Shown here piece by piece: positions 41,644-50,353 of a stretch of DNA of 64,000 bases. Both the position numbers and the translations under genes were made by a program. Origin of the DNA: Oscillospiraceae bacterium (GTDB taxonomy: Bacteria > Bacillota > Clostridia > Oscillospirales > Oscillospiraceae); NCBI GenBank assembly GCA_015067615.1, contig SVMD01000007.1, forward strand, positions 53,297-117,296, given 5' to 3'. Every line of letters begins with the position of its first letter. Position 1 is the first letter of the stretch. A model generated the notes under the pieces. It searched no databases. It worked only from the letters and a program-made list of their open reading frames with translations, and was not told the origin of the DNA.

Positions 41644-43443
41644 TTATGCCAGTATCTTTGCGGTGGCTTCGTCCTCGTACTGCCGGGTGTAGAGCTCGTG
41701 GTAATAGCCTTTCTTTGCCAGCAGCTCCGTATGGGTGCCCTGTTCCACGATTCTGCCGTTTTTGACGACCAGGATCAGGTCGGCATTCCGTACCGTGGAG
41801 AGCCGGTGGGCGATCATCAGGGAGGTCCGGCCTGCGGTGACGGATTCCATGGCCGCCTGGATCTTTGCCTCTGTCATAGTGTCCACAGAGGCGGTGGCTT
41901 CGTCCAGAATCAGGATTCGGGGATCCGCCAGAATGGCCCGGGCGAAGGAGATCAGCTGTTTTTCACCGGTGGAGAGCAGGTCGCCGCCCTCACCAACGTC
42001 GGTGTCCAGACCCTTTTCCAGGTGAGCGATCACGTCCTCAGCGGAAACCAGCCGGATTGCCTCCATGATCTGCTCCTCCGTGGCATCGGGATTGCCCATC
42101 AGCAGGTTTTCCCGGACGGTGCCGGAGAACAGGTGGGGCGTTTGCAGCACGTAGCCGATGGCGCTGTGGAGCCACAGCTGGGACCGCTCCCGGGCGTCCC
42201 GGCCATCGATCAGCAGCGTACCTTCCGTGGGCTCATAAAACCTACAGACCAGGTTTACCAGGGTGGATTTGCCTGCGCCGGTCTCACCCACGATGGCAAG
42301 GTGGGTGCCGAAGGGAATTTTCAGGGAGAAGTTTTCCAGAACGGTTTCCTCGCCGTCGGGATACTGGAAGGTAACATCCCGGAACTCGATATCACCCCGG
42401 ATGGGCTCCCAGTTTTCCTTTTTCGGCTGGAAGCAGTCGCCGTATTTTTGGGTCACCTCCGGTGTGTCCACCACATCGGATTTGACGTTCAGAAGATTGA
42501 TAAACCGCTCAATATTCACCTGGGTGGTGATCAGCTCGGAAACGATATCCACCAGCCAGCGGACCGGCTCCATCATGCCCTGGGCGTAGGACATGAACAC
42601 GGAGAAGGTTCCCATTTCCTCCAGGGCGATATAGCCGCCCTTCCACAGGACGATTGCCAGGGCCGCGGAGGATGCCAGGTTGACGGTGCCGCTGAAGGCG
42701 CCCCGAAGCCGGGAGGCCTGGACGCTTTTGCGGCGCATGGTGTTGGTCTCCTCCCGGAACCGGTTTTTCATCTTCTCCTCGATAGCCAGGGATTTGATGG
42801 TCTTGGCGCCGGTGATGCCCTCGTTGAAGTTGCCGGTGATTCGGGAGTTGATCTCCCGCACATCCCGGTTCACGCCCTCCAGCCGGGCCTGAAACAGGCT
42901 GAACAGCACCGCCACAAAGGGAATGATGGCAAAGACCATCAGGGCAAGCCTTGCGTTCATGGTCAGCATCATAAAGATGGCGCCAATCAGGTAGGAAACA
43001 CGCCAGGTGCAGTCGATCAGGGTCCAGCTGACCAGGCTGCCGATCCGGGAGGTGTCGCTCATGAGCCGGGCGTGGATGTAGCCTACGCTGTTCTGATTGA
43101 AGTAGGAGAAGGACAGGGTCTGCAAATGCTCGAAGCCCCGCTGCCGCAGGTCCCGGTTCACCAGCATCTCGATGGTGGTGGCCTGGGCGCAGGAGACGTA
43201 GTTGACCACTGCCAGAATCAGGATCACCGTCACATTGCAGAGAATGAAGGGCACGATGGTATCCAGGGTGTTCTGGCCCACGAAATGGTCCAGGGCGTAG
43301 CGCTGGAACAGGGGAAGGATGATATCGCCCACGCTGCTGACCAGCGCCAGGGCAACCATCATCAGGATCTGGTTTTTTACATTTTTCAGGTATGGGAGGA
43401 TCTTGCCGATACCAAAATACTTTAAACGTGTTTTCTGCTGCAT
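41644..43443 (-). CDS. Heterodimeric ABC exporter, subunit with consensus Walker B
   Basis: A 599-residue half-transporter: six membrane helices (about residues 20-320), then a nucleotide-binding domain. Walker A is GETGAGKST (about 384), Walker B is ILILDEATAS with the catalytic Glu, but the signature reads LLSTGEKQ instead of LSGGQ. The partner gene shows the reciprocal defect, the usual sign of a heterodimeric exporter with one degenerate ATP site (as in BmrCD or TM287/288). It overlaps the upstream gene by one base (TAATG), which excludes the longer frame to 43509. Probably exports drugs or hydrophobic compounds. Confidence 0.93.
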   Translation of the reverse strand: MQQKTRLKYFGIGKILPYLKNVKNQILMMVALALVSSVGDIILPLFQRYALDHFVGQNTLDTIVPFILCNVTVILILAVVNYVSCAQATTIEMLVNRDLRQRGFEHLQTLSFSYFNQNSVGYIHARLMSDTSRIGSLVSWTLIDCTWRVSYLIGAIFMMLTMNARLALMVFAIIPFVAVLFSLFQARLEGVNRDVREINSRITGNFNEGITGAKTIKSLAIEEKMKNRFREETNTMRRKSVQASRLRGAFSGTVNLASSAALAIVLWKGGYIALEEMGTFSVFMSYAQGMMEPVRWLVDIVSELITTQVNIERFINLLNVKSDVVDTPEVTQKYGDCFQPKKENWEPIRGDIEFRDVTFQYPDGEETVLENFSLKIPFGTHLAIVGETGAGKSTLVNLVCRFYEPTEGTLLIDGRDARERSQLWLHSAIGYVLQTPHLFSGTVRENLLMGNPDATEEQIMEAIRLVSAEDVIAHLEKGLDTDVGEGGDLLSTGEKQLISFARAILADPRILILDEATASVDTMTEAKIQAAMESVTAGRTSLMIAHRLSTVRNADLILVVKNGRIVEQGTHTELLAKKGYYHELYTRQYEDEATAKILA

Positions 43444-45269
43444 TATACGGCCACCTCCTGAGAGCCGCTCTGTGTTTCGTAGATTTTTTGATAGATGCCT
43501 CCGCCGCACTTCAGCTCCTCGTGGGTACCCTCCTCCACGATCCGGCCCCGGTCCAGAACGATGATCTTGTCCGCGGCGGAGAGGGTGGTGATCCGGTGGG
43601 AGATGAGAATGACGCTGGCCTTTCCGAAGCGTTTGGAGATAGCCTGCCGGATCCGGGCATCGGTCTGGGTGTCCACAGCGGAGAGGGAATCGTCGAAGAT
43701 CATAATGGGGGTGTTCTGGGTCAGCATCCGGGCGATGGCCGCACGCTGCTTCTGACCGCCGGAGAGGGTGACACCCCGCTCGCCAACCATGGTGTCGTAG
43801 CCCTGGGCAAAGGAAGTGATGGTCTCATCCAGGGCCGCAGCCGTTGCTGCACTGCGGACAGCCTCCATATCCAGTTCAGGAGATACGATGCCGATGTTCT
43901 CCGCAATGGACCGGGAGAACAGGTAGGGTTCCTGCAGGACCATACCGATATTCCGGCGCAGGTGGGCGGTTTTGATTTTCCGGATGTCCACGCCGCCGAT
44001 GGTGATGCATCCGCAGTTTTCATCCAGAGGATAGAGCTTGTCAAGCAGCAGCATCAGGGTGGATTTGCCGCTGCCGGTGCCGCCCAGAATGCCCAGGGTG
44101 GTGCCGGCCTTCATGGTAAAGAATATGTCATGGAGCATCTGGGGGGAGTTCTCGTAGGCAAAGTTCACATGCTCGAAGCAGATATCCCCATCCATAGGTG
44201 CCTCTGTAGCATCCGGGTCATCCTGCTCCACCGGGGAACTCATGATGTAGAACACCCGGTCGATGGAGACGCCGGCCTTGCTCATTTCAGAGATCATCCG
44301 GCCCAGCTGCCGGATGGGCCATACCAGCATGGAATTGTAGGAGATGAAGGCAATGTACTCGCCCTCGGTCAGGCTGCCACGGATGCAGTAGTAGGCGCCG
44401 AAGGTCACCACCAGCATGATCTGGATGCCGGAGAGGATATCCGCTGTGCTCCAGAACTGGGCCAGGACCTTGCCCATCTTCACCCAGAGGGAGGTATAGT
44501 AATCGTTCTGCTTATGGAATTTGTCGGTTTCCGCCCGCTCAAGACCGAAAGCCCGGACTACCCGGACGCCGGTGAGATTTTCCTGGGCCATGGCAGAGAG
44601 CTTGCCCTCGTTTTCGTCGCAGGCGGTAAAGCCGTCGTGGATCTTCCGGTGGAAGAACAGGGAATAGCCCAGGATCACGGGGGTGGGGATCAGTGCAACC
44701 AATGCAAGTCCCCAATGCATGGAAAACATGAAGGTGACAGACAGTGCCAGCAGAATGACAATCCGGAACACGGAGGTCAGCTGCTCGGACAGGAAGTTCT
44801 TGGTGGTTTCAATATCCGAGGTGCAGCGCTGGATGATGTCGCCGGTGCGGTTTTTCGTGTGCCAGGAGAAGGGCAGGTGCTGAATGTGGGAAAACAGCTG
44901 ATCCCGCATGGATTTGACCAGGGTTTCCGAGGCCTTTGTGTTGTAGACCCGGAAGAGGTACTGGGATGCCACCTGGAACAGGGCAACGAGCATGACGGCC
45001 AGGGCCATGATCCAGAGATGCTGGCCTAAGTAAGAGAAGCCGCCGACGGAATTCACCAGGTCCATGACAATTTGGGGGAATTCCGCTTCCTTGCCGCCGA
45101 TGGCGTTGTCGATGGCGGCCCGGATGATCTGGGGCATCAGCATATCCGCCAGGGCTGTCACCGCGGCAGCGAAAATGGTGACAGCGAAGTAGCGCTTGGC
45201 GCCTTTCAGGAAACGCCACAGAAGAGAAAGCTTTTCCTGTTTCCGGGCGTCTTTGTTGTTGGTGTTCAT
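43443..45269 (-). CDS. Heterodimeric ABC exporter, subunit with degenerate Walker B
   Basis: A 608-residue half-transporter, six helices plus nucleotide-binding domain. Walker A is GGTGSGKST (about 393), the signature TLSGGQKQR is consensus, but Walker B reads IMIFDDSLSAVD with Asp in place of the catalytic Glu (about 523). So the composite site made by this Walker B and the LSTGE signature of the partner should be hydrolysis-poor. It is preceded by a leader peptide and terminator hairpin, indicating control by attenuation. Ribosome site AAGGAGAG before the ATG at 45269. Confidence 0.93.
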   Translation of the reverse strand: MNTNNKDARKQEKLSLLWRFLKGAKRYFAVTIFAAAVTALADMLMPQIIRAAIDNAIGGKEAEFPQIVMDLVNSVGGFSYLGQHLWIMALAVMLVALFQVASQYLFRVYNTKASETLVKSMRDQLFSHIQHLPFSWHTKNRTGDIIQRCTSDIETTKNFLSEQLTSVFRIVILLALSVTFMFSMHWGLALVALIPTPVILGYSLFFHRKIHDGFTACDENEGKLSAMAQENLTGVRVVRAFGLERAETDKFHKQNDYYTSLWVKMGKVLAQFWSTADILSGIQIMLVVTFGAYYCIRGSLTEGEYIAFISYNSMLVWPIRQLGRMISEMSKAGVSIDRVFYIMSSPVEQDDPDATEAPMDGDICFEHVNFAYENSPQMLHDIFFTMKAGTTLGILGGTGSGKSTLMLLLDKLYPLDENCGCITIGGVDIRKIKTAHLRRNIGMVLQEPYLFSRSIAENIGIVSPELDMEAVRSAATAAALDETITSFAQGYDTMVGERGVTLSGGQKQRAAIARMLTQNTPIMIFDDSLSAVDTQTDARIRQAISKRFGKASVILISHRITTLSAADKIIVLDRGRIVEEGTHEELKCGGGIYQKIYETQSGSQEVAV

Positions 45270-45307
45270 ATTTCTCTCCTTTTCCTTGTGTAGATGCTAA
45301 TGGACGC

Positions 45308-45336
45308 AAAAAGGGCGCAGGCCGAAGCCTGCGCCC
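45308..45336 (-). terminator. Attenuator hairpin before the ABC exporter operon
   Basis: Minus strand: GGGCGCAGGC / GCCTGCGCCC with loop TTCG, followed by five T. It lies between the leader peptide and the first exporter gene. A CCGAAGC segment inside the leader-peptide coding part (45387-45393) is complementary to GCTTCGG in this hairpin (45322-45328) and could form an alternative pairing. Confidence 0.8.
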
Positions 45337-45362
45337 AGAAAATGCCCATAGACAGAATGTGC

Positions 45363-45428
45363 CTAAGAATTCCCCACAGGAGCGAAGCTTCGGATATCCC
45401 ATTGTGCAGCGTAAATCATATTAGTCAT
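45363..45428 (-). CDS. 21-residue leader peptide of the ABC exporter operon
   Basis: A 21-codon frame (begins MTNMIYAAQWDI, ends APVGNS) with an AGGGAG ribosome site. It ends 27 bases before the attenuator hairpin and is the only ORF between the promoter and the exporter genes. Small leader ORFs of this kind let a stalled ribosome prevent terminator formation when a ribosome-targeting drug is present; B. subtilis bmrB upstream of bmrCD is the known parallel for a heterodimeric exporter. Here the link is inferred from layout. Confidence 0.7.
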   Translation of the reverse strand: MTNMIYAAQWDIRSFAPVGNS

Positions 45429-45463
45429 GAAGCTCACTCCCTTCTTTTCTTAATATCACAGGT

Positions 45464-45492
45464 ATCTTAACACACGGCACTGTGGATGTCAA
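45464..45492 (-). promoter_or_regulatory. Promoter of the leader-peptide/ABC exporter operon
   Basis: Minus strand: TTGACA (45487-45492), 17-base spacer, TAAGAT (45464-45469), followed after about 35 bases by the leader peptide. Confidence 0.65.
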
Positions 45493-45524
45493 GCATAAAC
45501 ATACAGATTTTGTAAATAAACTTG

Positions 45525-45553
45525 TTGCAATCGCGGACAAATGGCCGTATAAT
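45525..45553 (+). promoter_or_regulatory. Promoter of the amidohydrolase gene
   Basis: TTGCAA (45525-45530), 17-base spacer, consensus TATAAT (45548-45553), about 30 bases before the start codon. Confidence 0.7.
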
Positions 45554-45583
45554 AGGTACACTCTGAAAAAAGAAGGCAATACC

Positions 45584-46372
45584 ATGAAAATCATCGACAT
45601 CCATACCCATGTGTACCCGGATAAAATCGCCCGGAAGGCCACCCACAGCATCGAAGAATTCTACCAGCTGGAAGGAAGCCGTATGGACGGCACCGTGGAA
45701 ATGCTGCTGCAGCAGGGACAGAAGGCCGGAATCAGCACCTATGTGGTCCTGCCGGTTTCCAATACCCCCAACCGGGTCCGCAGCATCAATGAATTTCTGC
45801 TGGAGCAGACCAAGCTCCATAACAATTTCATCGGCTTCGGCACCGTCCACGCGGAGATGGAGCATATCACCCAGGAGGTGGACTGGATCTTACACAATGG
45901 CCTCCGGGGCATCAAGATGCACCCGGATTCCCAGCGGTTCAGTATTGACGATGTGCGGCTGTATCCGGTTTATGACATGATCCAGGGCAAAATTCCGGTG
46001 ATGCTCCATATGGGCGATCTGCGCTATAACTATTCCCATCCAGTGCGGCTGCGGAAGATTCTGAACCTGTTTCCCAAGCTGGAAGTCATTGCAGCTCATT
46101 TCGGCGGCTATTCCATGTACCATACCGCCCGGGAGCTCCTGTGGGATACGGACTGCATTTTCGATGTGTCCAGCTCCCTGATGTTCATGGAGCAGGGAGA
46201 AGCGGAGCGGTATATCAACAGCTATGGCGCCGAACGGATGGCCTACGGCACCGACTATCCCCTGTGGGACCCGGTGACGGAGGTAAAGCGCTTCAGCCAG
46301 CTGAAGCTGACAGATGACCAGTTCGAGCAGATCTTCCATAAGACCGCGGAACGGCTTTTTGACTTGAAATAA
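45584..46372 (+). CDS. Amidohydrolase family 2 (ACMSD-like) protein
   Basis: A 262-residue TIM-barrel metal hydrolase or decarboxylase. DIHTHVYP (H7, H9) is the first metal motif; GIKMHPDSQRF, HMGDLRYNYSHP, AAHFGGYSMYH and YGTDYPLWDP (Asp) supply the rest. Members include decarboxylases of aromatic or amino-carboxymuconate substrates, and many of unknown role. The start at 45584 has AAGAAGG; the longer frame to 45482 crosses the promoter. Monocistronic with a terminator behind. Confidence 0.88.
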   Translation: MKIIDIHTHVYPDKIARKATHSIEEFYQLEGSRMDGTVEMLLQQGQKAGISTYVVLPVSNTPNRVRSINEFLLEQTKLHNNFIGFGTVHAEMEHITQEVDWILHNGLRGIKMHPDSQRFSIDDVRLYPVYDMIQGKIPVMLHMGDLRYNYSHPVRLRKILNLFPKLEVIAAHFGGYSMYHTARELLWDTDCIFDVSSSLMFMEQGEAERYINSYGAERMAYGTDYPLWDPVTEVKRFSQLKLTDDQFEQIFHKTAERLFDLK

Positions 46373-46380
46373 TGCAGAAC

Positions 46381-46415
46381 CCCGGCCTGTGAAGCATCAC
46401 AGGCCGGGATTTTTC
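46381..46415 (+). terminator. Rho-independent terminator of the amidohydrolase gene
   Basis: Stem CCCGGCCTGTG / CACAGGCCGGG with loop AAGCAT, followed by ATTTTT. Confidence 0.88.
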
Positions 46416-46504
46416 TGCAGAGGATATTATACTGCCAGACATATTCCAATTTGCCTGGCGTTCTACCAGATTGTCATATTAAAACGCTATTGTAATGGTA
46501 CAGC

Positions 46505-46545
46505 AAAAAATACGCAGATGGAAGAATGTTCCATCTGCGCATTTT
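46505..46545 (-). terminator. Terminator of the secreted NPCBM-like gene
   Basis: Stem CGCAGATGGAA / TTCCATCTGCG. On the minus strand it is followed by TATTTTTT; on the plus strand by CATTTTT, so it can act both ways. It lies about 60 bases past the stop of the gene at 48486-46606. Confidence 0.8.
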
Positions 46546-46605
46546 TGATACTATTTCATTGCGGTACCAAGAGTAACGGTTTTACTCATTGGAAAATCAG
46601 TCAGC

Positions 46606-48486
46606 TTACTTCCAGCAGCTATACCAGCCGATGCCCTGATATTCCCAACCGGCATTGATCAGGTTCTGCTTTTCCTCCAGACTGAAGGTGAAATGGTAAG
46701 CACCAACGGTGGCATTGGGGTTATGGAGTCGATGCTGAACGGCTTCGGTGTCGTAGGCGGAGTTGAAAGCGACGCCTTCGTAATTCCAGCCATCAGCCAT
46801 CAGGCGCTCCTTTTCAGCATTGTCCATGGTGTACAGATGCTCACCGGTGGAAGGCTGGAACAGACGATGCACCGGAGCGCCGGTGTTGGCAGGGAACGTG
46901 AAGCCAATGCCCTCATACTTCCAGCCAACTGCAAGCAGGTTGTTCTTTTCAACCTCAGAGCCAGTGTAGAAATGTTCGCCGGTATTGGGATTAAACATAC
47001 GGAACATATGCACCACCTGCCGGGTCTCTACCGTTTCCCGGTGGACGCTGCAGATATTGCAAATGCCATCCACATTGTCATCGTAGGTGTGCTCGACGCA
47101 GACAATCTGAATATTGCCCATACGCCAAGATGCCGTGTTCTCACCGGTGGATTTCAGCGTGATAATCACTTGCGATGCGCCATTCAGATCCAGCTTTACA
47201 GGCAGGCTCAGGTCATTCCATTTAATCTGCCGTTCATCGTAGGCGGCAACTGCCTCTCCGTCCACGGTGATGGTCAGATAAGCCACCCGATCCATAAGGT
47301 TTCCGTCAATGGGGGAATCAGCAAAACGGGCAATGTCAAAAGAGATCTCTTTGCACTTGCCGGAGAAATTGTAGCAGACCTTTGCGGTGGAGTTGCCACC
47401 CCAGGTGGACAGTTCGTAACCGCCCTTGTAGTGCTCGCCGCCCATGCTGAACTTGCCGGTGATCACCGCTGCCTGGGAAAGCAGATATTGATAATAATCA
47501 AAACCTTCGCAGGAGGTCAGCACTTCCTGGGTGGGAGTAACTCCAGGGGCACTGGATATCTGGATATTACCCATACGCCAATGCAGGGTGTCGTTACCGG
47601 TGGACTTGAGACGAATGACGACCTGGGAAACACCGGTCAGGTCCAGTTCTACAGGAAGGCACAGATCGTTCCATCCGATTTGACGGTTGTCGTATTCCGC
47701 AACCGCCATGCCGTCCAGCGTAATTGTCAGGTAAGCCAGACGGGTGTCTGTAGAACTATCCAGAGATTTTTCCGCATATCGGGCAATGTCAAAGGTCATT
47801 TTACCGTACTGACCGTTGAAATCATAACAGACATAGGCATCAGAATTACCGCCCCAGGTACGCAGGTCATAGCCGCCCCGGTACTGATTTCCGCCCATCT
47901 GGAAGGGACCGGAAACCACAGCGGCACGTCTGAGGACATACTGGCAATCATCATACCCCTCGCTGCATAGCAACACAGATTCCGTGGGAAGGGTAGCTGC
48001 CGGTTCGGCCTTGATCTTACCAATGGCATAATATTTTGTGCTGTCATAGCTGGATTTCAGACTGATGATCAGCTGGTGCACGCCAACCAGGGAAATGGTA
48101 TGACTCTTGGCCACTTCGTCATAGCCGATCGTGGTGTTATAGACCACAATGCCGTCAGCTGTGACCGTCATTTCCGCGTCCTTCTGCAAACCACTGACAA
48201 AGCCGGCATCAAAGGTCAGAGATTTATACAAGCCCTTAAAGTTATACGCGATCACGCCGGTGTTGTTGCCACCGGCCATATAGAACCTGATGGCATCGTA
48301 ATATGCCTTTCCCGACATGACCACCTTACCGTTTACAGCTTCGGCGCGCCGGTAAATATAGGGCTTGGGGGTGTTGGGGTCTGCTGCACCGGCTGCGATT
48401 TCCTCTGCTGATGCGCTAACTGTAAACACACCTAACACCATTACAATGCTAAGAATCAGGCACAGCAGGCGATACAATCTTTTCAT
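46606..48486 (-). CDS. Secreted protein with three NPCBM-like modules and DUF5648-type repeats
   Basis: A 626-residue exported protein: signal peptide ending VSASAEE (about residue 28), then three related beta-sandwich modules (about 40-155, 170-310 and 325-465) of the NPCBM/NEW2 carbohydrate-binding type; modules two and three share stretches such as GGYDLRTWGGNS / GGYELSTWGGNS and WRMGNIQI. The C-terminal part (about 490-626) has three repeats of the type MFRMFNPNTGEHFYT...VGWKYEGIGF, known from DUF5648 proteins on the surface of gut bacteria. No catalytic domain or LPXTG anchor. It probably binds host or plant glycans or the cell's own wall. Confidence 0.85.
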   Translation of the reverse strand: MKRLYRLLCLILSIVMVLGVFTVSASAEEIAAGAADPNTPKPYIYRRAEAVNGKVVMSGKAYYDAIRFYMAGGNNTGVIAYNFKGLYKSLTFDAGFVSGLQKDAEMTVTADGIVVYNTTIGYDEVAKSHTISLVGVHQLIISLKSSYDSTKYYAIGKIKAEPAATLPTESVLLCSEGYDDCQYVLRRAAVVSGPFQMGGNQYRGGYDLRTWGGNSDAYVCYDFNGQYGKMTFDIARYAEKSLDSSTDTRLAYLTITLDGMAVAEYDNRQIGWNDLCLPVELDLTGVSQVVIRLKSTGNDTLHWRMGNIQISSAPGVTPTQEVLTSCEGFDYYQYLLSQAAVITGKFSMGGEHYKGGYELSTWGGNSTAKVCYNFSGKCKEISFDIARFADSPIDGNLMDRVAYLTITVDGEAVAAYDERQIKWNDLSLPVKLDLNGASQVIITLKSTGENTASWRMGNIQIVCVEHTYDDNVDGICNICSVHRETVETRQVVHMFRMFNPNTGEHFYTGSEVEKNNLLAVGWKYEGIGFTFPANTGAPVHRLFQPSTGEHLYTMDNAEKERLMADGWNYEGVAFNSAYDTEAVQHRLHNPNATVGAYHFTFSLEEKQNLINAGWEYQGIGWYSCWK

Positions 48487-48666
48487 AATGTTGCTCCCTT
48501 CATTTCTTATATTATCCCGGCTTTCCGGTATAGTTTACTGGATAACAAGATTGTCCACAGTATTGAACTTCACAGAGCGTGTGTTTATCTTATAAACCAT
48601 TGTATCTTCTGCGACGGACAAAGTCAAGCTTTATTCAGCGCATGGCGCTGTGTCTGCGCGTAATAT

Positions 48667-49740
48667 TTACTTGCTGACATTGACGCGCCAGCCCATGTCG
48701 TCGGGCAGGCGGCCGGTCTGGATGCCGGTGATGGTGTCATAGAGCTTCTGGCTCAGGGGGCCAATCTCACCGCCGTTGATGGTCATGACCTCGTCCACAT
48801 AGCGCAGCTTGCCGACGGGGGAGATGACGGCTGCGGTGCCGGTGCCGAAGCACTCTTCCAGGGTGCCGTTGCGCTGGGCCTCGATCAGCTCCTCAGCGGA
48901 GATCTTGCGCTCTTCCACATCGTAGCCCCACTTCTTGCAAAGCTGGATGGTGGAATTGCGGGTGATACCGGGGAGAATGGAGCCGTTCAGGCTGGGGGTG
49001 ACCACCTTGCCTGCGATCTTGAAGAAGATGTTCATGGCGCCCACTTCCTCGATGTACTTCCGCTCCACGCCGTCCAGCCACAGGACCTGGGAGTAGCCGG
49101 CGTCATGGGCCTTCTGCTGAGCGATCAGGGATGCGGCGTAGTTGCCGCCGGTCTTGGCAAAGCCGATACCGCCGCGAACGGCACGGACGAACTCATCCTC
49201 AATCCAGATGCCAACGGGAGCCAGACCGCTTTCGTAGTAGGCGCCGCTGGGGGACAGGATGATCATGAACAGGTAGGTCTTGGAGGGAGCCACACCCAGG
49301 AACTCATCGGTGGCGATGATGAAGGGGCGGATATACAGGGAGGTGCCGGGCTCGGTGGGGACCCAGTCACGGTCCACGTCCACAACGGCCTTCACAGCCT
49401 GGACGAAATCCTCCTCAGGGATCCGGGGGATCACCAGACGGTCATTGGTGTTGTTGGTACGCTTGGCGTTCATGTCGGGACGGAACAGGTAGACTTCGCC
49501 GTCATCGCCCTTGTAGGCCTTCAGACCTTCGAACATCTCCTGGCCGTAGTGGTAGACCATGGCGGCAGGGGACAGGGAGATATTGTGGAAGGGCTCGATC
49601 CGGGGATCATGCCAGCCCTTACCCTCGGTGTAGTTCATGACGAACATGTGGTCGGTGAAGATCTTGCCGAAGCCCAGCTTCTGGCCCTTGGCAGGCTTGG
49701 CTGCGGGGGTCTCAGTTAAAGTAATCTTGATATCCAGCAT
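48667..49740 (-). CDS. ilvE: Branched-chain amino acid aminotransferase
   Basis: PLP-dependent class IV aminotransferase (357 residues) interconverting Val, Leu and Ile with their 2-oxoacids. Typical BCAT segments: VYHYGQEMFEGLKAY, GTSLYIRPFIIA, GFAKTGGNYAASL (region of the PLP-binding site), VLWLDG...YIEEVGAMNIFF and LEECFGTGTAAVISPVG. AAAGGAG lies before the ATG. It is the last gene on the minus strand of the branched-chain cluster, separated from the oxidoreductase genes by 78 bases that contain a palindromic repeat. Confidence 0.95.
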   Translation of the reverse strand: MLDIKITLTETPAAKPAKGQKLGFGKIFTDHMFVMNYTEGKGWHDPRIEPFHNISLSPAAMVYHYGQEMFEGLKAYKGDDGEVYLFRPDMNAKRTNNTNDRLVIPRIPEEDFVQAVKAVVDVDRDWVPTEPGTSLYIRPFIIATDEFLGVAPSKTYLFMIILSPSGAYYESGLAPVGIWIEDEFVRAVRGGIGFAKTGGNYAASLIAQQKAHDAGYSQVLWLDGVERKYIEEVGAMNIFFKIAGKVVTPSLNGSILPGITRNSTIQLCKKWGYDVEERKISAEELIEAQRNGTLEECFGTGTAAVISPVGKLRYVDEVMTINGGEIGPLSQKLYDTITGIQTGRLPDDMGWRVNVSK

Positions 49741-49762
49741 AATTGTTACTCCTTTCTGAAAT

Positions 49763-49803
49763 CGGAGATTGCCACACCAGTGTGCGCACTGGTTCGCAAT
49801 GAC
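49763..49803. repeat. Short palindromic intergenic repeat (REP-like)
   Basis: The segment contains CCAGTG-TGCG-CACTGG within flanks GAGATTGCCACA and TTCGCAATGAC. The outer ATTGCxA / TxGCAAT parts are also complementary, giving a hairpin of about 35 bases. I recognise this pattern as a dispersed intergenic repeat of gut Clostridia, but only one copy is in the window. Confidence 0.6.
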
Positions 49804-49818
49804 AGAATAAGATTTCTC

Positions 49819-50352
49819 TTAATGATCGTAACCCAGCTGCAGTGCCTTGCAGTTGACGTCGATGAGATTTGCCTTCTTGGCGGGGATGAAGGCTTCCAGG
49901 GTCTCCTTGTTGCCGTCCCAGGCAACACCGTCGGTCTCCTTCAGCACCTTACCGGCCAGGATCATGTTGGCCAGAGTGGCGAAGCCGGCGTCACGGGCCA
50001 TCTGGGTGGCAGGGACGTAGAACACTTCCACGTCGGTACGGTCGACCTTGACGTCAATCAGGGTGGAATCGATGATGATCTTGCCGCCGGGGACAACGGC
50101 GTCCACGAACTTCTGCAAGGAAGGCAGGTTCATGGCCACCAGAATGTCGGGGTCGGTGATGATGGGGGAGCCCACAGGGGTATCGGAGATGATGACGGAG
50201 CAGTTGGCGGTGCCGCCGCGCATCTCAGGGCCGTAGGAGGGGAGCCAGGAAACCTGCTTCTCCTGGACCAGGCCCTTGTAGGCCAGGAACTTACCGGCAA
50301 AGAGGACGCCCTGTCCGCCGAAGCCCGCAATGAGGATCTGTGTGGTCTTCAT
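49819..50352 (-). CDS. 2-oxoacid:ferredoxin oxidoreductase, gamma subunit
   Basis: A 177-residue subunit of the branched-chain 2-oxoacid (or 2-oxoglutarate) oxidoreductase. ILIAGFGGQGV at the N-terminus is the family hallmark; SYGPEMRGGTANCSVI follows. The frame opens at 50394, but the ATG at 50352 has AAAGGAGG upstream. One base separates it from the beta-subunit gene. The complex converts a branched 2-oxoacid plus CoA to an acyl-CoA, CO2 and reduced ferredoxin, or the reverse. Confidence 0.93.
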   Translation of the reverse strand: MKTTQILIAGFGGQGVLFAGKFLAYKGLVQEKQVSWLPSYGPEMRGGTANCSVIISDTPVGSPIITDPDILVAMNLPSLQKFVDAVVPGGKIIIDSTLIDVKVDRTDVEVFYVPATQMARDAGFATLANMILAGKVLKETDGVAWDGNKETLEAFIPAKKANLIDVNCKALQLGYDH

Positions 50353-50353
50353 A

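Noticed and set aside
41641..45029. Long plus-strand frames (594 and 545 codons) across the ABC exporter genes
   Set aside because: The opposite strand encodes textbook ABC half-transporters. The plus-strand translations have no domain.
46606..48486. Internal repeats of this gene as a DNA-level tandem repeat
   Set aside because: The similarity is clear at protein level but the DNA copies have diverged, so this is old domain duplication rather than a recent tandem repeat.
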